Program-made: the position numbers and the translations under genes
Notes under the pieces: model-generated
The model's database searches: none
Told to the model about the DNA's origin: nothing
Seen by the model: the letters and a program-made list of their open reading frames with translations, nothing else
In this document: one piece after another, positions 54,212 through 61,209 of the stretch
Position numbering within the stretch: position 1 is the stretch's first letter
Layout: the number at the start of each line of letters is the position of its first letter
Assembly (NCBI GenBank): GCA_963802275.1
Contig: CAWDIB010000004.1
Coordinates: 930,001-994,000 of the forward strand
DNA: 64,000 bases
Origin: CAZMZW01 sp963802275
GTDB lineage: Bacteria > Chloroflexota > Anaerolineae > Anaerolineales > Anaerolineaceae
Direction of reading: 5' to 3'

Positions 54212-55342
54212 TCAGATCGGTTTGCGATAGACACGGTAACGCTTGTAAATTTTTGCCCCCATGTGTTCCGCCAGGATGGGGGTATTGGGATTGTCATCCG
54301 AGGTAAGGGAGAGATCCGCCCATGTATAACCGCGTTCAATCAATCGTTTGGCCATTTCTTCCATCAACAGGATGATCACCCCGCTGCCCCAATATTCCGG
54401 CAGGACCAGTACACTCTTAATGGATGCGGATTTCGGTTTGAGGCGGGAGAACCATAAAGCTTTCAAATAATCCCAGGGGTAGCGCAGCCCATTCAGATGG
54501 ATGAGCACCTCATTCATATTGGGTACTGCCGGGAAGAACCCGATCGGTTTTCCATTTTTCTCGGCAAAAAAGACCAGCTGCGGGTCAGCAATTTCCAGGA
54601 ACGGCTCCATCAGCTTTTGTAGATTCTCGCGCGTCCAGGGGATGAAACCGTTCAAATGCTGCAGGCAGGGATTGATCAAAGCCAGCACGCGATCCACCTC
54701 ATCCTGCCAATGGGCAAAATCCGCGGGGCGGATGATGAAATCTTTTTTAAGGCGCACCAGGTTCGCCATACGATACAGGCGAGGAAGTACAGTTGAGTCA
54801 CTGCGCACGTCAATTTCGTAAGCCAGATTATCCCCACGGGCTGGCACGAATCTGTAACGCTCCATATAAGCTTGGTAATAATCAGGCGTATGGCCGCAGA
54901 ATATGGCAGGTGGGCGGTCGCGTCCTTCAATCAGGATACCATAGGCATCCTCATAATCCAAGTTGAATGGTCCAAGCAGGGCATTAAGTTGGTGATCCAA
55001 CGCCCATTGGGTGACTCTTTCCAGTAGTGAAGTAAATACACTGAAGTCTTCAATAAAATCAAAAAAACCAAACACGCAATCCCGTTTCCCCACCGCAGCA
55101 TTCCCCTTTTTATCCTCCGCGGCACAAATGGTGCCAACCGGCTTGCCATCCCGCCAGGCAATGAAAAAATCGGCAATGCCCTGTTCAAACCAAACCCCGC
55201 GGGATGGATCAATGCTCTTTTTTCGCTCGGCCAGCAGCGGCGGCACCCATAGCGGGTCACCTTCGTAGATGCGCCAGGGAAAAGTTATGAAAATACGTTT
55301 GTCCCGGCTGGATACTACTGTCTTTATCTCAATAGCGGTCAT
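54212..55342 (-). CDS. GNAT-like N-acyltransferase fold protein
   Basis: 376 residues. No sharp motif, but the parts read as an acyl-CoA N-acyltransferase-type protein known from many Chloroflexota: FPWRIYEGDPLWVPPLL at the start, GKPVGTICAAEDKK (core strand-turn), LLGPFNLDYEDAYGILIEGRD, HTPDYYQAYMERYRFVP and near the end SVLVLPEYWGSGVIILLMEEMAKRLIERG, which resembles the acetyl-CoA binding helix of GNATs. Substrate unknown. Its ATG overlaps the stop of the upstream transporter gene by 4 bp. Confidence 0.7.
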   Translation of the reverse strand: MTAIEIKTVVSSRDKRIFITFPWRIYEGDPLWVPPLLAERKKSIDPSRGVWFEQGIADFFIAWRDGKPVGTICAAEDKKGNAAVGKRDCVFGFFDFIEDFSVFTSLLERVTQWALDHQLNALLGPFNLDYEDAYGILIEGRDRPPAIFCGHTPDYYQAYMERYRFVPARGDNLAYEIDVRSDSTVLPRLYRMANLVRLKKDFIIRPADFAHWQDEVDRVLALINPCLQHLNGFIPWTRENLQKLMEPFLEIADPQLVFFAEKNGKPIGFFPAVPNMNEVLIHLNGLRYPWDYLKALWFSRLKPKSASIKSVLVLPEYWGSGVIILLMEEMAKRLIERGYTWADLSLTSDDNPNTPILAEHMGAKIYKRYRVYRKPI

Positions 55343-56694
55343 GGTTTGCCTTTCAAGCGGCGGGCATCCAGTTCCTTCACCACACGGGTGAATTCCTCGC
55401 GGCTGAGCGGGTATTTAAGGGCAAATATGATACCAATGATCAGCAAGGCGGCTGGTATCGGCCCTACAAGAATACGAATGCCCAGCAGGGCGCTTTCCGG
55501 CTGAATGGCTGAATTGGGAAGGTAATGGGTAAGGTCAAGGAACAACGCAGTAAGCGGAATAGCAACAGAAGAGGCGATCTTTTGCATGAGAGTAATAAGA
55601 CTGTAGAACATGCCCTCATGGCGTTCACCGGTCTGGTATTCATCCCATTCAATGGCGTCCGGGATGATGGACCAGGGCAGCACATGGGCGGCGCCCACCC
55701 CGATACCGGCCAGCCCACACAGGAAGAAGATCAACGAAAGCGGAGAAGCGGCATTCAAATTAATCAGCACCACCTGCACCACCGCCCAGAAGGCGATACC
55801 GTACGCATAGGCCAGGCGTTTGTTCAACTTGCGCGAAACCCACTCCCAGAATGGAAGCGCCAGTATGGCAACGATGAAAATAACACCTATGATCAGATCG
55901 CTGTCCGCTTCGCGATTCATCACGAATTTTATAAAATATAACAGGACGGTTAGCAGAATATCGAAGGACACCCAGGTGATGAGATAGATGACTGCGCCAA
56001 AAATGAACGGCTTGTTCCTCAATGCTGCCTTTAGAGAGTCCTTAAACTTTGGCTGGGCTTGCGTGATGAATTTCTTTTTCTCACGGGTGAAGGCGAAAAC
56101 CAGCCATAAAGGCAACGCACTGAGCAGCCCAAAGATGATGCCCATCAAAAGCACCCGGTTGGCATTCGCAGGGGAGATATTTCCAATGATTGCCATGGGT
56201 ATGGTAAAAGCGAGCAGGCTGCCAAAGATGGAATAAAACATGCGATAGGAGGTAAGTGATGTGCGCTCATCGTAATCCTCGGTCAATTCGGGGGTCAGGG
56301 CGTAATAAGGCATGTACACAAAAGTAGCCGCGGATTCAAAAAGCACATAGGCCAGCGCGTAGTAGATGGTCAGCGCCAGCCAATAGTCCCAGGGCGGTTT
56401 AAACCACATGAGCATAAAAGCCAGGGCAAACGGCAATGCACCAAAGAGGAGAAAAGGACGCCGGCGACCCCAGCGCGAGCGTGTCCGGTCCGAGATATGG
56501 CCAATGATGGGGTCATTAAAATAATCCCAGGTTCGTCCGACCAGGATGGCAATGCCTGCCACTGCTGGGCGGATGCCCACCACATCGGTTAGAAAAATCA
56601 GGAAATAAGCCGCAATGATGGTGGTGGTGAGGCTGAAACCTATATCCCCGGAACCATAGATTACCTTCGTCATGCGGGAAAGTTTTTGCGACAT
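55339..56694 (-). CDS. GPH-family (MelB-like) sugar:cation symporter
   Basis: About 451 residues and 12 helices. The glycoside-pentoside-hexuronide family pattern is clear: YGSGDIGFSLTTTIIAAYFL, GRTWDYFNDPIIGHISDRTRSRWGRRRPFLL (D-x3-DP-x3-G-x2-SDRT), FTREKKKF in the central loop, and EYQTGERHEGMFYS after the seventh helix. Likely imports a glycoside, possibly with Na+. I choose ATG 56694, with ACGGAG upstream; the frame extends to 56745. Translationally coupled to the following GNAT-like gene. Confidence 0.88.
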   Translation of the reverse strand: MSQKLSRMTKVIYGSGDIGFSLTTTIIAAYFLIFLTDVVGIRPAVAGIAILVGRTWDYFNDPIIGHISDRTRSRWGRRRPFLLFGALPFALAFMLMWFKPPWDYWLALTIYYALAYVLFESAATFVYMPYYALTPELTEDYDERTSLTSYRMFYSIFGSLLAFTIPMAIIGNISPANANRVLLMGIIFGLLSALPLWLVFAFTREKKKFITQAQPKFKDSLKAALRNKPFIFGAVIYLITWVSFDILLTVLLYFIKFVMNREADSDLIIGVIFIVAILALPFWEWVSRKLNKRLAYAYGIAFWAVVQVVLINLNAASPLSLIFFLCGLAGIGVGAAHVLPWSIIPDAIEWDEYQTGERHEGMFYSLITLMQKIASSVAIPLTALFLDLTHYLPNSAIQPESALLGIRILVGPIPAALLIIGIIFALKYPLSREEFTRVVKELDARRLKGKP

Positions 56695-56891
56695 GGCTGC
56701 TCCGTTCAACTGGTATTGTTCTTGCGACAAACTAATTATAGTCATGCCCGCTAAAGGGTTTTTTAGTTTAACCTATTTGGAGAAATTTGAGGAAAACAGC
56801 AGTTTTGAAGCCACTTTTGAAGCCACCCGAAAGGCATAATAAAATGCGAGGTACGGATCATTGTCCTCCGAGTCAATAACCCCACCTCCCG

Positions 56892-56920
56892 GCTGCCCCC
56901 TTCCCCTTTGAGGGGGCAGC
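56892..56920. repeat. Strong palindromic hairpin upstream of the peptide locus
   Basis: GCTGCCCCCT (56892-56901) and AGGGGGCAGC (56911-56920) are perfect 10-bp arms with a 9-nt loop. It is not followed by a T-run on either strand. Its C/G-rich composition in an otherwise ordinary 290-bp gap, between oppositely oriented genes, resembles dispersed palindromic repeats. Nearby at about 56803-56826 the 11-nt TTTTGAAGCCA occurs twice in direct order. Only one copy is in the window. Confidence 0.45.
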
Positions 56921-57036
56921 AACCGCTATTTTCAATCATTTGAAAGGAGAGCAAGTTACATCGAGAGAAAGCATAGGAACTGGCACACCGCTTTTTAACC
57001 AGGCCGAAATCTTTTTCATTACAACCATAACTTTCA

Positions 57037-57597
57037 ATGATTTTATTATTTGCCGTCATCATCGGGTTGATCGCCGGAATCATACACGCTTGGGTTGGTA
57101 AGCGCGCATATTCATCTATTTCTCTTAAAGGCATCTGGCTGGTATTCCTGGCATTCCTTCCTCAATTTTTCGCCTTTAATTTTGCACCAACGAGGCGGTT
57201 GATTGCAGACTCCTGGATTCCCTTGATTTTATTTGCATCCCAAATCCCTTTATTCATTTTCGTCTGGTTGAATCGCACCCAGTCCGGGTTCATCCTGCTC
57301 GGCATGGGACTGCTGTGTAATTTCCTCGTGATCAGTCTGAATGGCGGAATGATGCCGATCAGCCCTGAAACCGCCGGGAAGCTGGTTGAACCGGGAATTA
57401 CCGTCAACCTGCAAACCGGGCAACGGGCGGGGTATTCCAAGGACATCATTCTGCCGGTTGAGGTAACCAAACTGGCGTACCTTTCCGACCGATTCATACT
57501 CCCTAAATGGTTACCCTATCGCTCAGCCTTCAGTTTTGGTGATATATTAATCAGCCTAGGGACTTTCTGGCTGCTATGGAGGCTGGGGAGCCCTTAA
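57037..57597 (+). CDS. DUF5317-family membrane protein, first gene of the peptide locus
   Basis: 186 residues with about five helices. Features of DUF5317: GLIAGIIHAW at the start, LKGIWLVFLAFLPQFFAF, GMGLLCNFLVISLNGGMMPISPE and the end SDRFILPKWLPYRSAFSFGDILISLG. Found in Chloroflexota and Firmicutes; no known function. Its stop is 20 bp before the first small gene, in the same direction, so it may be part of one transcript with the peptides. Confidence 0.85.
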   Translation: MILLFAVIIGLIAGIIHAWVGKRAYSSISLKGIWLVFLAFLPQFFAFNFAPTRRLIADSWIPLILFASQIPLFIFVWLNRTQSGFILLGMGLLCNFLVISLNGGMMPISPETAGKLVEPGITVNLQTGQRAGYSKDIILPVEVTKLAYLSDRFILPKWLPYRSAFSFGDILISLGTFWLLWRLGSP

Positions 57598-57617
57598 ATT
57601 TTTACAGGAGAAAGAAA

Positions 57618-57842
57618 ATGTTTAAAAAAATCCCAATCCAAGCAAATGCAGACATCAACCGTGTTCTCACGGCAGCGGTCGTCAGCCGTAGTTTTCGCAA
57701 CGCGCTGCTGAATGACCCTGCCAAAGCCATCGCCGGTGGATATTTCGGCGAGAAATTTCATCTCAGCAGCAAGACCAGGCAACGGATCAGTTCCATGCGT
57801 GCCGTAAGCCTGGCAGATTTTGCAGCACAACTCATCCAATAA
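57618..57842 (+). CDS. Small Os1348/NHLP-leader-like protein, variant A1 (74 residues)
   Basis: 74 residues beginning MFKKIPIQANADINRVL, with AAVVSRSFRNALLNDPAKAI then GGYFGEKFHLSSKTRQR and a C-terminal helix SLADFAAQLIQ. FRxxLLxxPxxAI followed by GYxGExFxL and SLxxFAxQL is the pattern of leader regions of the Os1348/NHLP clan of RiPP precursors, here without a Gly-Gly cleavage site. Soluble, no signal. AGGAG lies 7 nt before the ATG. Compared with the two other 74-residue copies it is the divergent one (about half identical), while the key motifs are kept. Confidence 0.75.
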   Translation: MFKKIPIQANADINRVLTAAVVSRSFRNALLNDPAKAIAGGYFGEKFHLSSKTRQRISSMRAVSLADFAAQLIQ

Positions 57843-57862
57843 TCTTAAAAAGGAGAATCACC

Positions 57863-57997
57863 ATGAAAAACCAAATCGCCCGTTTCGCAACTGAAATTCA
57901 GGGCACCAAAGGCCGCTTCGTGCTCTTCGTGCTGACCATTGCCCTGTTTGTGCTCAGCGCTGGTGCACCGGCCGCCACTATTGGCATTGGTAAATAA
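57863..57997 (+). CDS. 44-residue signal-peptide-like peptide, type B, copy 1
   Basis: A 44-residue peptide. The N-terminal half (MKNQIARFATEIQGTKGR) is basic and polar, residues 19-31 form one hydrophobic helix, and the end is SAGAPAATIGIGK. The whole looks like a Sec signal peptide with a 7- to 9-residue tail; cutting after APA would free ATIGIGK. AAGGAG lies 7 nt before the ATG. Encodes the same protein as copies at 58445 and 58617. Too short for most gene finders. Confidence 0.75.
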   Translation: MKNQIARFATEIQGTKGRFVLFVLTIALFVLSAGAPAATIGIGK

Positions 57998-58024
57998 ATT
58001 CATCAAATCCAAAGGAGCAAACCC

Positions 58025-58249
58025 ATGTTAAAGAAATTCACCTCTCATACAACGGAATACAGCCGTATTCTCTCCGCCGCAGTCATCAATTCCAGCTTCC
58101 GCAGCATGCTGCTCGCAAATCCTGCCAAAGCCATTCATAGCGGTTATAGCGGAGAAAAATTCAACCTGGATCAGACCGCTCAGAAGCGCATGTCTACCAT
58201 CCAAGCCACCAGCCTGGCCGATTTTGCCAATCAACTGGCCAACCTCTAA
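58025..58249 (+). CDS. Small Os1348/NHLP-leader-like protein, variant A2, copy 1 (74 residues)
   Basis: 74 residues, MLKKFTSHTTEYSRIL then AAVINSSFRSMLLANPAKAI, GYSGEKFNLDQTAQKR and SLADFANQLANL. Same motif order as the gene at 57618. Identical in DNA sequence to the copy at 58779. AAAGGAG precedes the ATG. It alternates with the 44-residue peptides, 27 bp after type B and 23 bp before type C, so one transcript is likely. Confidence 0.78.
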   Translation: MLKKFTSHTTEYSRILSAAVINSSFRSMLLANPAKAIHSGYSGEKFNLDQTAQKRMSTIQATSLADFANQLANL

Positions 58250-58272
58250 TTTAACCATCAAGGAAAATCACC

Positions 58273-58407
58273 ATGAAAAACAATATCGCTAATTTAGCCA
58301 CCGAACTGCAGGGCACCAAAGGCCGCTTTATGCTCTTCGTGCTGACCATCGCCCTGTTCGTACTCAGCGCTGGCGCTCCCGCCGCCACCATCGGCATCGG
58401 TAAATAA
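58273..58407 (+). CDS. 44-residue signal-peptide-like peptide, type C, copy 1
   Basis: 44 residues, MKNNIANLATELQGTKGRFM then the same hydrophobic helix and C-terminal tail as type B. It differs from B at five N-terminal positions (residues 4, 7, 8, 12, 20) and is identical from residue 21 on, including codons that vary silently (TCCCGCCGCC versus ACCGGCCGCC). AAGGA precedes the ATG. Same protein as the copy at 59027. Confidence 0.75.
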   Translation: MKNNIANLATELQGTKGRFMLFVLTIALFVLSAGAPAATIGIGK

Positions 58408-58444
58408 TCATCAAACTCAGATCATCAAAATAAGGAGACCAATC

Positions 58445-58579
58445 ATGAAAAACCAAATCGCCCGTTTCGCAACTGAAATTCAGGGCACCAAAGGCCGCTT
58501 CGTGCTCTTCGTGCTGACCATTGCCCTGTTTGTGCTCAGCGCTGGCGCACCGGCCGCCACTATTGGCATTGGTAAATAA
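58445..58579 (+). CDS. 44-residue signal-peptide-like peptide, type B, copy 2
   Basis: Protein identical to the copy at 57863; DNA differs by a silent T to C in the GGT/GGC glycine codon (58546). It is preceded by the spacer AAGGAGACCAATC shared with copy 3. Directly repeated 172 bp later. Confidence 0.75.
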   Translation: MKNQIARFATEIQGTKGRFVLFVLTIALFVLSAGAPAATIGIGK

Positions 58580-58616
58580 TCATCAAACTCAGATCATCAA
58601 AATAAGGAGACCAATC

Positions 58617-58751
58617 ATGAAAAACCAAATCGCCCGTTTCGCAACTGAAATTCAGGGCACCAAAGGCCGCTTCGTGCTCTTCGTGCTGACCATTGCCCTG
58701 TTTGTGCTCAGCGCTGGTGCACCGGCCGCCACTATTGGCATTGGTAAATAA
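58617..58751 (+). CDS. 44-residue signal-peptide-like peptide, type B, copy 3
   Basis: Protein identical to the other type B copies and DNA identical to copy 1 at 57863. This begins the second copy of the 754-bp period. The ribosome site is AAGGAG with the same spacer as copy 2. Confidence 0.75.
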   Translation: MKNQIARFATEIQGTKGRFVLFVLTIALFVLSAGAPAATIGIGK

Positions 58752-58778
58752 ATTCATCAAATCCAAAGGAGCAAACCC

Positions 58779-59003
58779 ATGTTAAAGAAATTCACCTCTC
58801 ATACAACGGAATACAGCCGTATTCTCTCCGCCGCAGTCATCAATTCCAGCTTCCGCAGCATGCTGCTCGCAAATCCTGCCAAAGCCATTCATAGCGGTTA
58901 TAGCGGAGAAAAATTCAACCTGGATCAGACCGCTCAGAAGCGCATGTCTACCATCCAAGCCACCAGCCTGGCCGATTTTGCCAATCAACTGGCCAACCTC
59001 TAA
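58779..59003 (+). CDS. Small Os1348/NHLP-leader-like protein, variant A2, copy 2 (74 residues)
   Basis: DNA-identical copy of the gene at 58025, with the same flanking ribosome site and spacers. Perfect conservation including silent sites means the duplication is recent, or is being homogenised. Confidence 0.78.
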   Translation: MLKKFTSHTTEYSRILSAAVINSSFRSMLLANPAKAIHSGYSGEKFNLDQTAQKRMSTIQATSLADFANQLANL

Positions 59004-59026
59004 TTTAACCATCAAGGAAAATCACC

Positions 59027-59161
59027 ATGAAAAACAATATCGCTAATTTAGCCACCGAACTGCAAGGCACCAAAGGCCGCTTTATGCTCTTCGTGCTGAC
59101 CATCGCCCTGTTCGTACTCAGCGCTGGCGCTCCCGCCGCCACCATCGGCATCGGCAAGTAA
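59027..59161 (+). CDS. 44-residue signal-peptide-like peptide, type C, copy 2
   Basis: Protein identical to the copy at 58273. DNA differs silently at 59065 (CAA for CAG) and in the last codons (GGCAAGTAA for GGTAAATAA), which lie beyond the repeat unit. Last of the small genes; then 119 bp to the ATPase-like gene with a hairpin at 59185-59207. Confidence 0.75.
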   Translation: MKNNIANLATELQGTKGRFMLFVLTIALFVLSAGAPAATIGIGK

Positions 59162-59280
59162 GGTTATTCGGTACCAATTTCCTGCTGGTTGGTTGAAAAC
59201 CAATCAGACGGTTAATCCATTCACCCCAAAAGGGGCAAAATGGTGCTTGTTAACCGGTTTAAGCGTCAGCTGACTAATGA

Positions 59281-59892
59281 ATGAATAAATTAAAATCGAT
59301 CAAGTCCATCCTGGTCACCAATACCCGTTCATATGCGGACAGCAACTCGGTAGCGGCAGACCTGGCACAAATGATCGCCCAAACCGGCAAGCGGGTGCTG
59401 CTGGTGGATGCCGATATTCACCAGCCGATCATTCACCAGATCTACCAGTTGCCCAACCGGGTGGGATTTTGCGATGTTTTATCAGGAGAACGGTCTGCTT
59501 CTGAGATCATTCAATTTAATCCCGACCAGCATATCAGCATCATCCCTAGCGGAAAAAGAAATACCGATGCCTTCCCGCTGGATTTCCAAACGCGTATGAG
59601 CGAATTCCTGCAAGACCAAAAAAACGAATTTGACAAGATCATCATTCACGGTCCTCCATTCTTTCATGGCGAAACAGCCGGTTTGGCTGCTGCAGTGGAC
59701 GGGGTAATCCTGCTGATACATCCCGGATATGCCAAGTCGGAAACGTCCAAAGCCATCATTGAGAAATTCCAGCGCAGCGGAGCAACCATCATTGGCGTGG
59801 TAATGCGCAATCAACCCAAACATCCCCTTAACCAATCGGCTTTCATTGACCGCCTGCTTTCGTTTGACAAGGGCATGCGGGTTGCCCCATAA
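59281..59892 (+). CDS. BY-kinase/MinD-like ATPase family protein with degenerate P-loop
   Basis: 203 residues with the fold signature of the CpsD/CapB and MinD family: IKSILVTNTRSYADSNSVAADLAQMIAQTGKRVLLVDADIHQP, then LPNRVGFCDVLSGERSASE, ISIIPSGKRN, KIIIHGPPFFHGETAGLAAAVDGVILLIHPG and GATIIGVVMRN. At the position of the P-loop (normally GxGxGKST) it has TRSYADSNSV, so the ATP-binding lysine and Gly residues are gone; Walker B Asp is replaced by His (IIHGPP). The Walker A' motif VLLVDAD is kept. The protein is therefore likely a non-catalytic relative, perhaps a binding scaffold. No strong ribosome site. Follows the peptide genes by 119 bp. Confidence 0.75.
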   Translation: MNKLKSIKSILVTNTRSYADSNSVAADLAQMIAQTGKRVLLVDADIHQPIIHQIYQLPNRVGFCDVLSGERSASEIIQFNPDQHISIIPSGKRNTDAFPLDFQTRMSEFLQDQKNEFDKIIIHGPPFFHGETAGLAAAVDGVILLIHPGYAKSETSKAIIEKFQRSGATIIGVVMRNQPKHPLNQSAFIDRLLSFDKGMRVAP

Positions 59893-59993
59893 ATTATCCT
59901 CCTTAATAAATTTCGTTTATATATTCCAACAGCGAGTTACAGACCTGTTCGACTGTATACCTTTCTTAATACATCCCCCCAGGAGAATCCACC

Positions 59994-61142
59994 ATGGACG
60001 CGAAAGAACAACAAGCCAGCCTGGAACGCATCAAGGGCATGCTGCTACCCTGGCATACAGCCATCGCCAACCCGGCTGCTGCACAAGAAAAAGTCCTCCA
60101 GGACTACCTGAAAATATTTACACAGACTGAATATGGAAGACAGCAACAGGCAGAGAGTATTTCTTCGCTGGAAGATTTCCGCTCAAAGTTTCCGGTAATG
60201 ACCCATGCCGATTACAAACCGCTCATCGAGCGGGTCATGGCAGGCGAAACGCATCTACTGCTCAATGAAGAACCGGTCGGCTGGGCTATTACGCGCGGAA
60301 CCACCAAGGGTGAAACCAAGTTCATTCCCATGACAGCCACTGATCTGAAGATGCGCGTTTCAGCCGGGCGGGCGGTGTTGAACTATGCCCTGACTGAGCG
60401 GAAATTCGAGATCTTTAGCGGGGTAAATTTAAACCTCAATTTCCCCTCTGTGGTTGGAAAAATCAAGGCCGGAAACCGCGAAGTGGAATACGGTTACAGT
60501 TCAGGCATCTACACCAAGCATGTCTCCATAGCCACCCCGGTCCGTTCCGTACCCGCCCAGGAAAAAATTGACGCGCTAGGTGGCGGGCGCACAGTGAAGG
60601 ATTGGGAGCAAAGGTTTGAATTGGCTTACCAAAAATGCAAAGATTTAGATGTAGCCCTGGTAGGCGGAGTGGCACCCACGGCGATCGAATTCGGGCGTTA
60701 CTTGCGGAGGAAACACGGCATACTGCCCAAGGGCCTATGGAACACGCGGGTAATGACATTGGGAAGCGTACCGGGCATTAATACCCGCCTGGCATTGGTA
60801 CTAAATTCCATGTATGGCAAAGCTGCCATCCGAGAAATTTACGGCGCCACAGAGGGAATGTTCGGCCAGCAGATGGATGAAAAACGGGCCTGGGTACCCA
60901 ATTATGACCTGTTCCTGTTCGAGGTTCAGACTAGCAGAGGGATGAAGATGCTGCACGAGATGAAAGCGGGAGAATGGGGCAGCCTGGTAATTTCCACACC
61001 GATTTTGGCGCGTTACAAAATTGGGGACTTGATTCTAGCTTTCCAGCCGCCTTATTTCCGCTGCATTGGACGGGAACACTGGCTGACCCCGTTGAAGTAT
61101 GCCTGGTACGAATTCAATAGTCTGAATTTTGGGCGTTTGTAA
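59994..61142 (+). CDS. GH3-type acyl-adenylating enzyme lacking the C-terminal domain
   Basis: 382 residues. The three ATP/AMP motifs of the GH3 family are present: TRGTTKGETKFIPMT (motif 1), YGATEGMFGQQ (motif 2) and YKIGDLI (motif 3). GH3 enzymes adenylate a carboxylic acid and join it to an amino acid. Family proteins are usually about 500-600 residues; here the chain stops about 30 residues after motif 3, so the C-terminal acyl-transfer domain is missing, and a terminator follows immediately, so this is the natural end. AGGAG lies 7 nt before the ATG. Located behind the peptides, it may activate a peptide carboxyl end or small acid (inference). Confidence 0.82.
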   Translation: MDAKEQQASLERIKGMLLPWHTAIANPAAAQEKVLQDYLKIFTQTEYGRQQQAESISSLEDFRSKFPVMTHADYKPLIERVMAGETHLLLNEEPVGWAITRGTTKGETKFIPMTATDLKMRVSAGRAVLNYALTERKFEIFSGVNLNLNFPSVVGKIKAGNREVEYGYSSGIYTKHVSIATPVRSVPAQEKIDALGGGRTVKDWEQRFELAYQKCKDLDVALVGGVAPTAIEFGRYLRRKHGILPKGLWNTRVMTLGSVPGINTRLALVLNSMYGKAAIREIYGATEGMFGQQMDEKRAWVPNYDLFLFEVQTSRGMKMLHEMKAGEWGSLVISTPILARYKIGDLILAFQPPYFRCIGREHWLTPLKYAWYEFNSLNFGRL

Positions 61143-61153
61143 AATAATACCAA

Positions 61154-61190
61154 AAGAGCGGCATAAAAAATGAATATGTATGCCGCTCTT
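61154..61190. terminator. Bidirectional terminator ending the peptide locus
   Basis: AAGAGCGGCATA (61154-61165) pairs perfectly with TATGCCGCTCTT (61179-61190), a 12-bp stem with a 13-nt loop, then ATTTCTT. It separates the GH3 gene from the convergent small membrane protein gene and gives the peptide locus a defined end. Confidence 0.85.
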
Positions 61191-61209
61191 ATTTCTTCAA
61201 GAGAATCGA

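Larger units (their letters stand above)
57863..59154 (+). repeat. Nested tandem duplication of the small-peptide genes (754-bp and 172-bp periods)
   Basis: The segment 57863-58400 (types B, A2, C) recurs at 58617-59154 with offset 754 and one silent difference seen (58311 versus 59065). Between them 58399-58570 recurs as 58571-58742 with offset 172 and one difference. The 74-residue gene at 57618 precedes these units and is only distantly related. The near-perfect copies mean recent, probably unequal-crossover, amplification. The same length may be miscounted in an assembly. Confidence 0.88.

Noticed and set aside
56763..57134. Open frame of 123 codons on the minus strand overlapping the DUF5317 start
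   Set aside because: It runs through the palindrome and the antisense of DUF5317, has no family likeness and an odd composition.
57863..59154. Regular repeats suggested a CRISPR-like or satellite array
   Set aside because: The units are intact genes with ribosome sites and silent differences; repeat length and spacing are not those of CRISPR.
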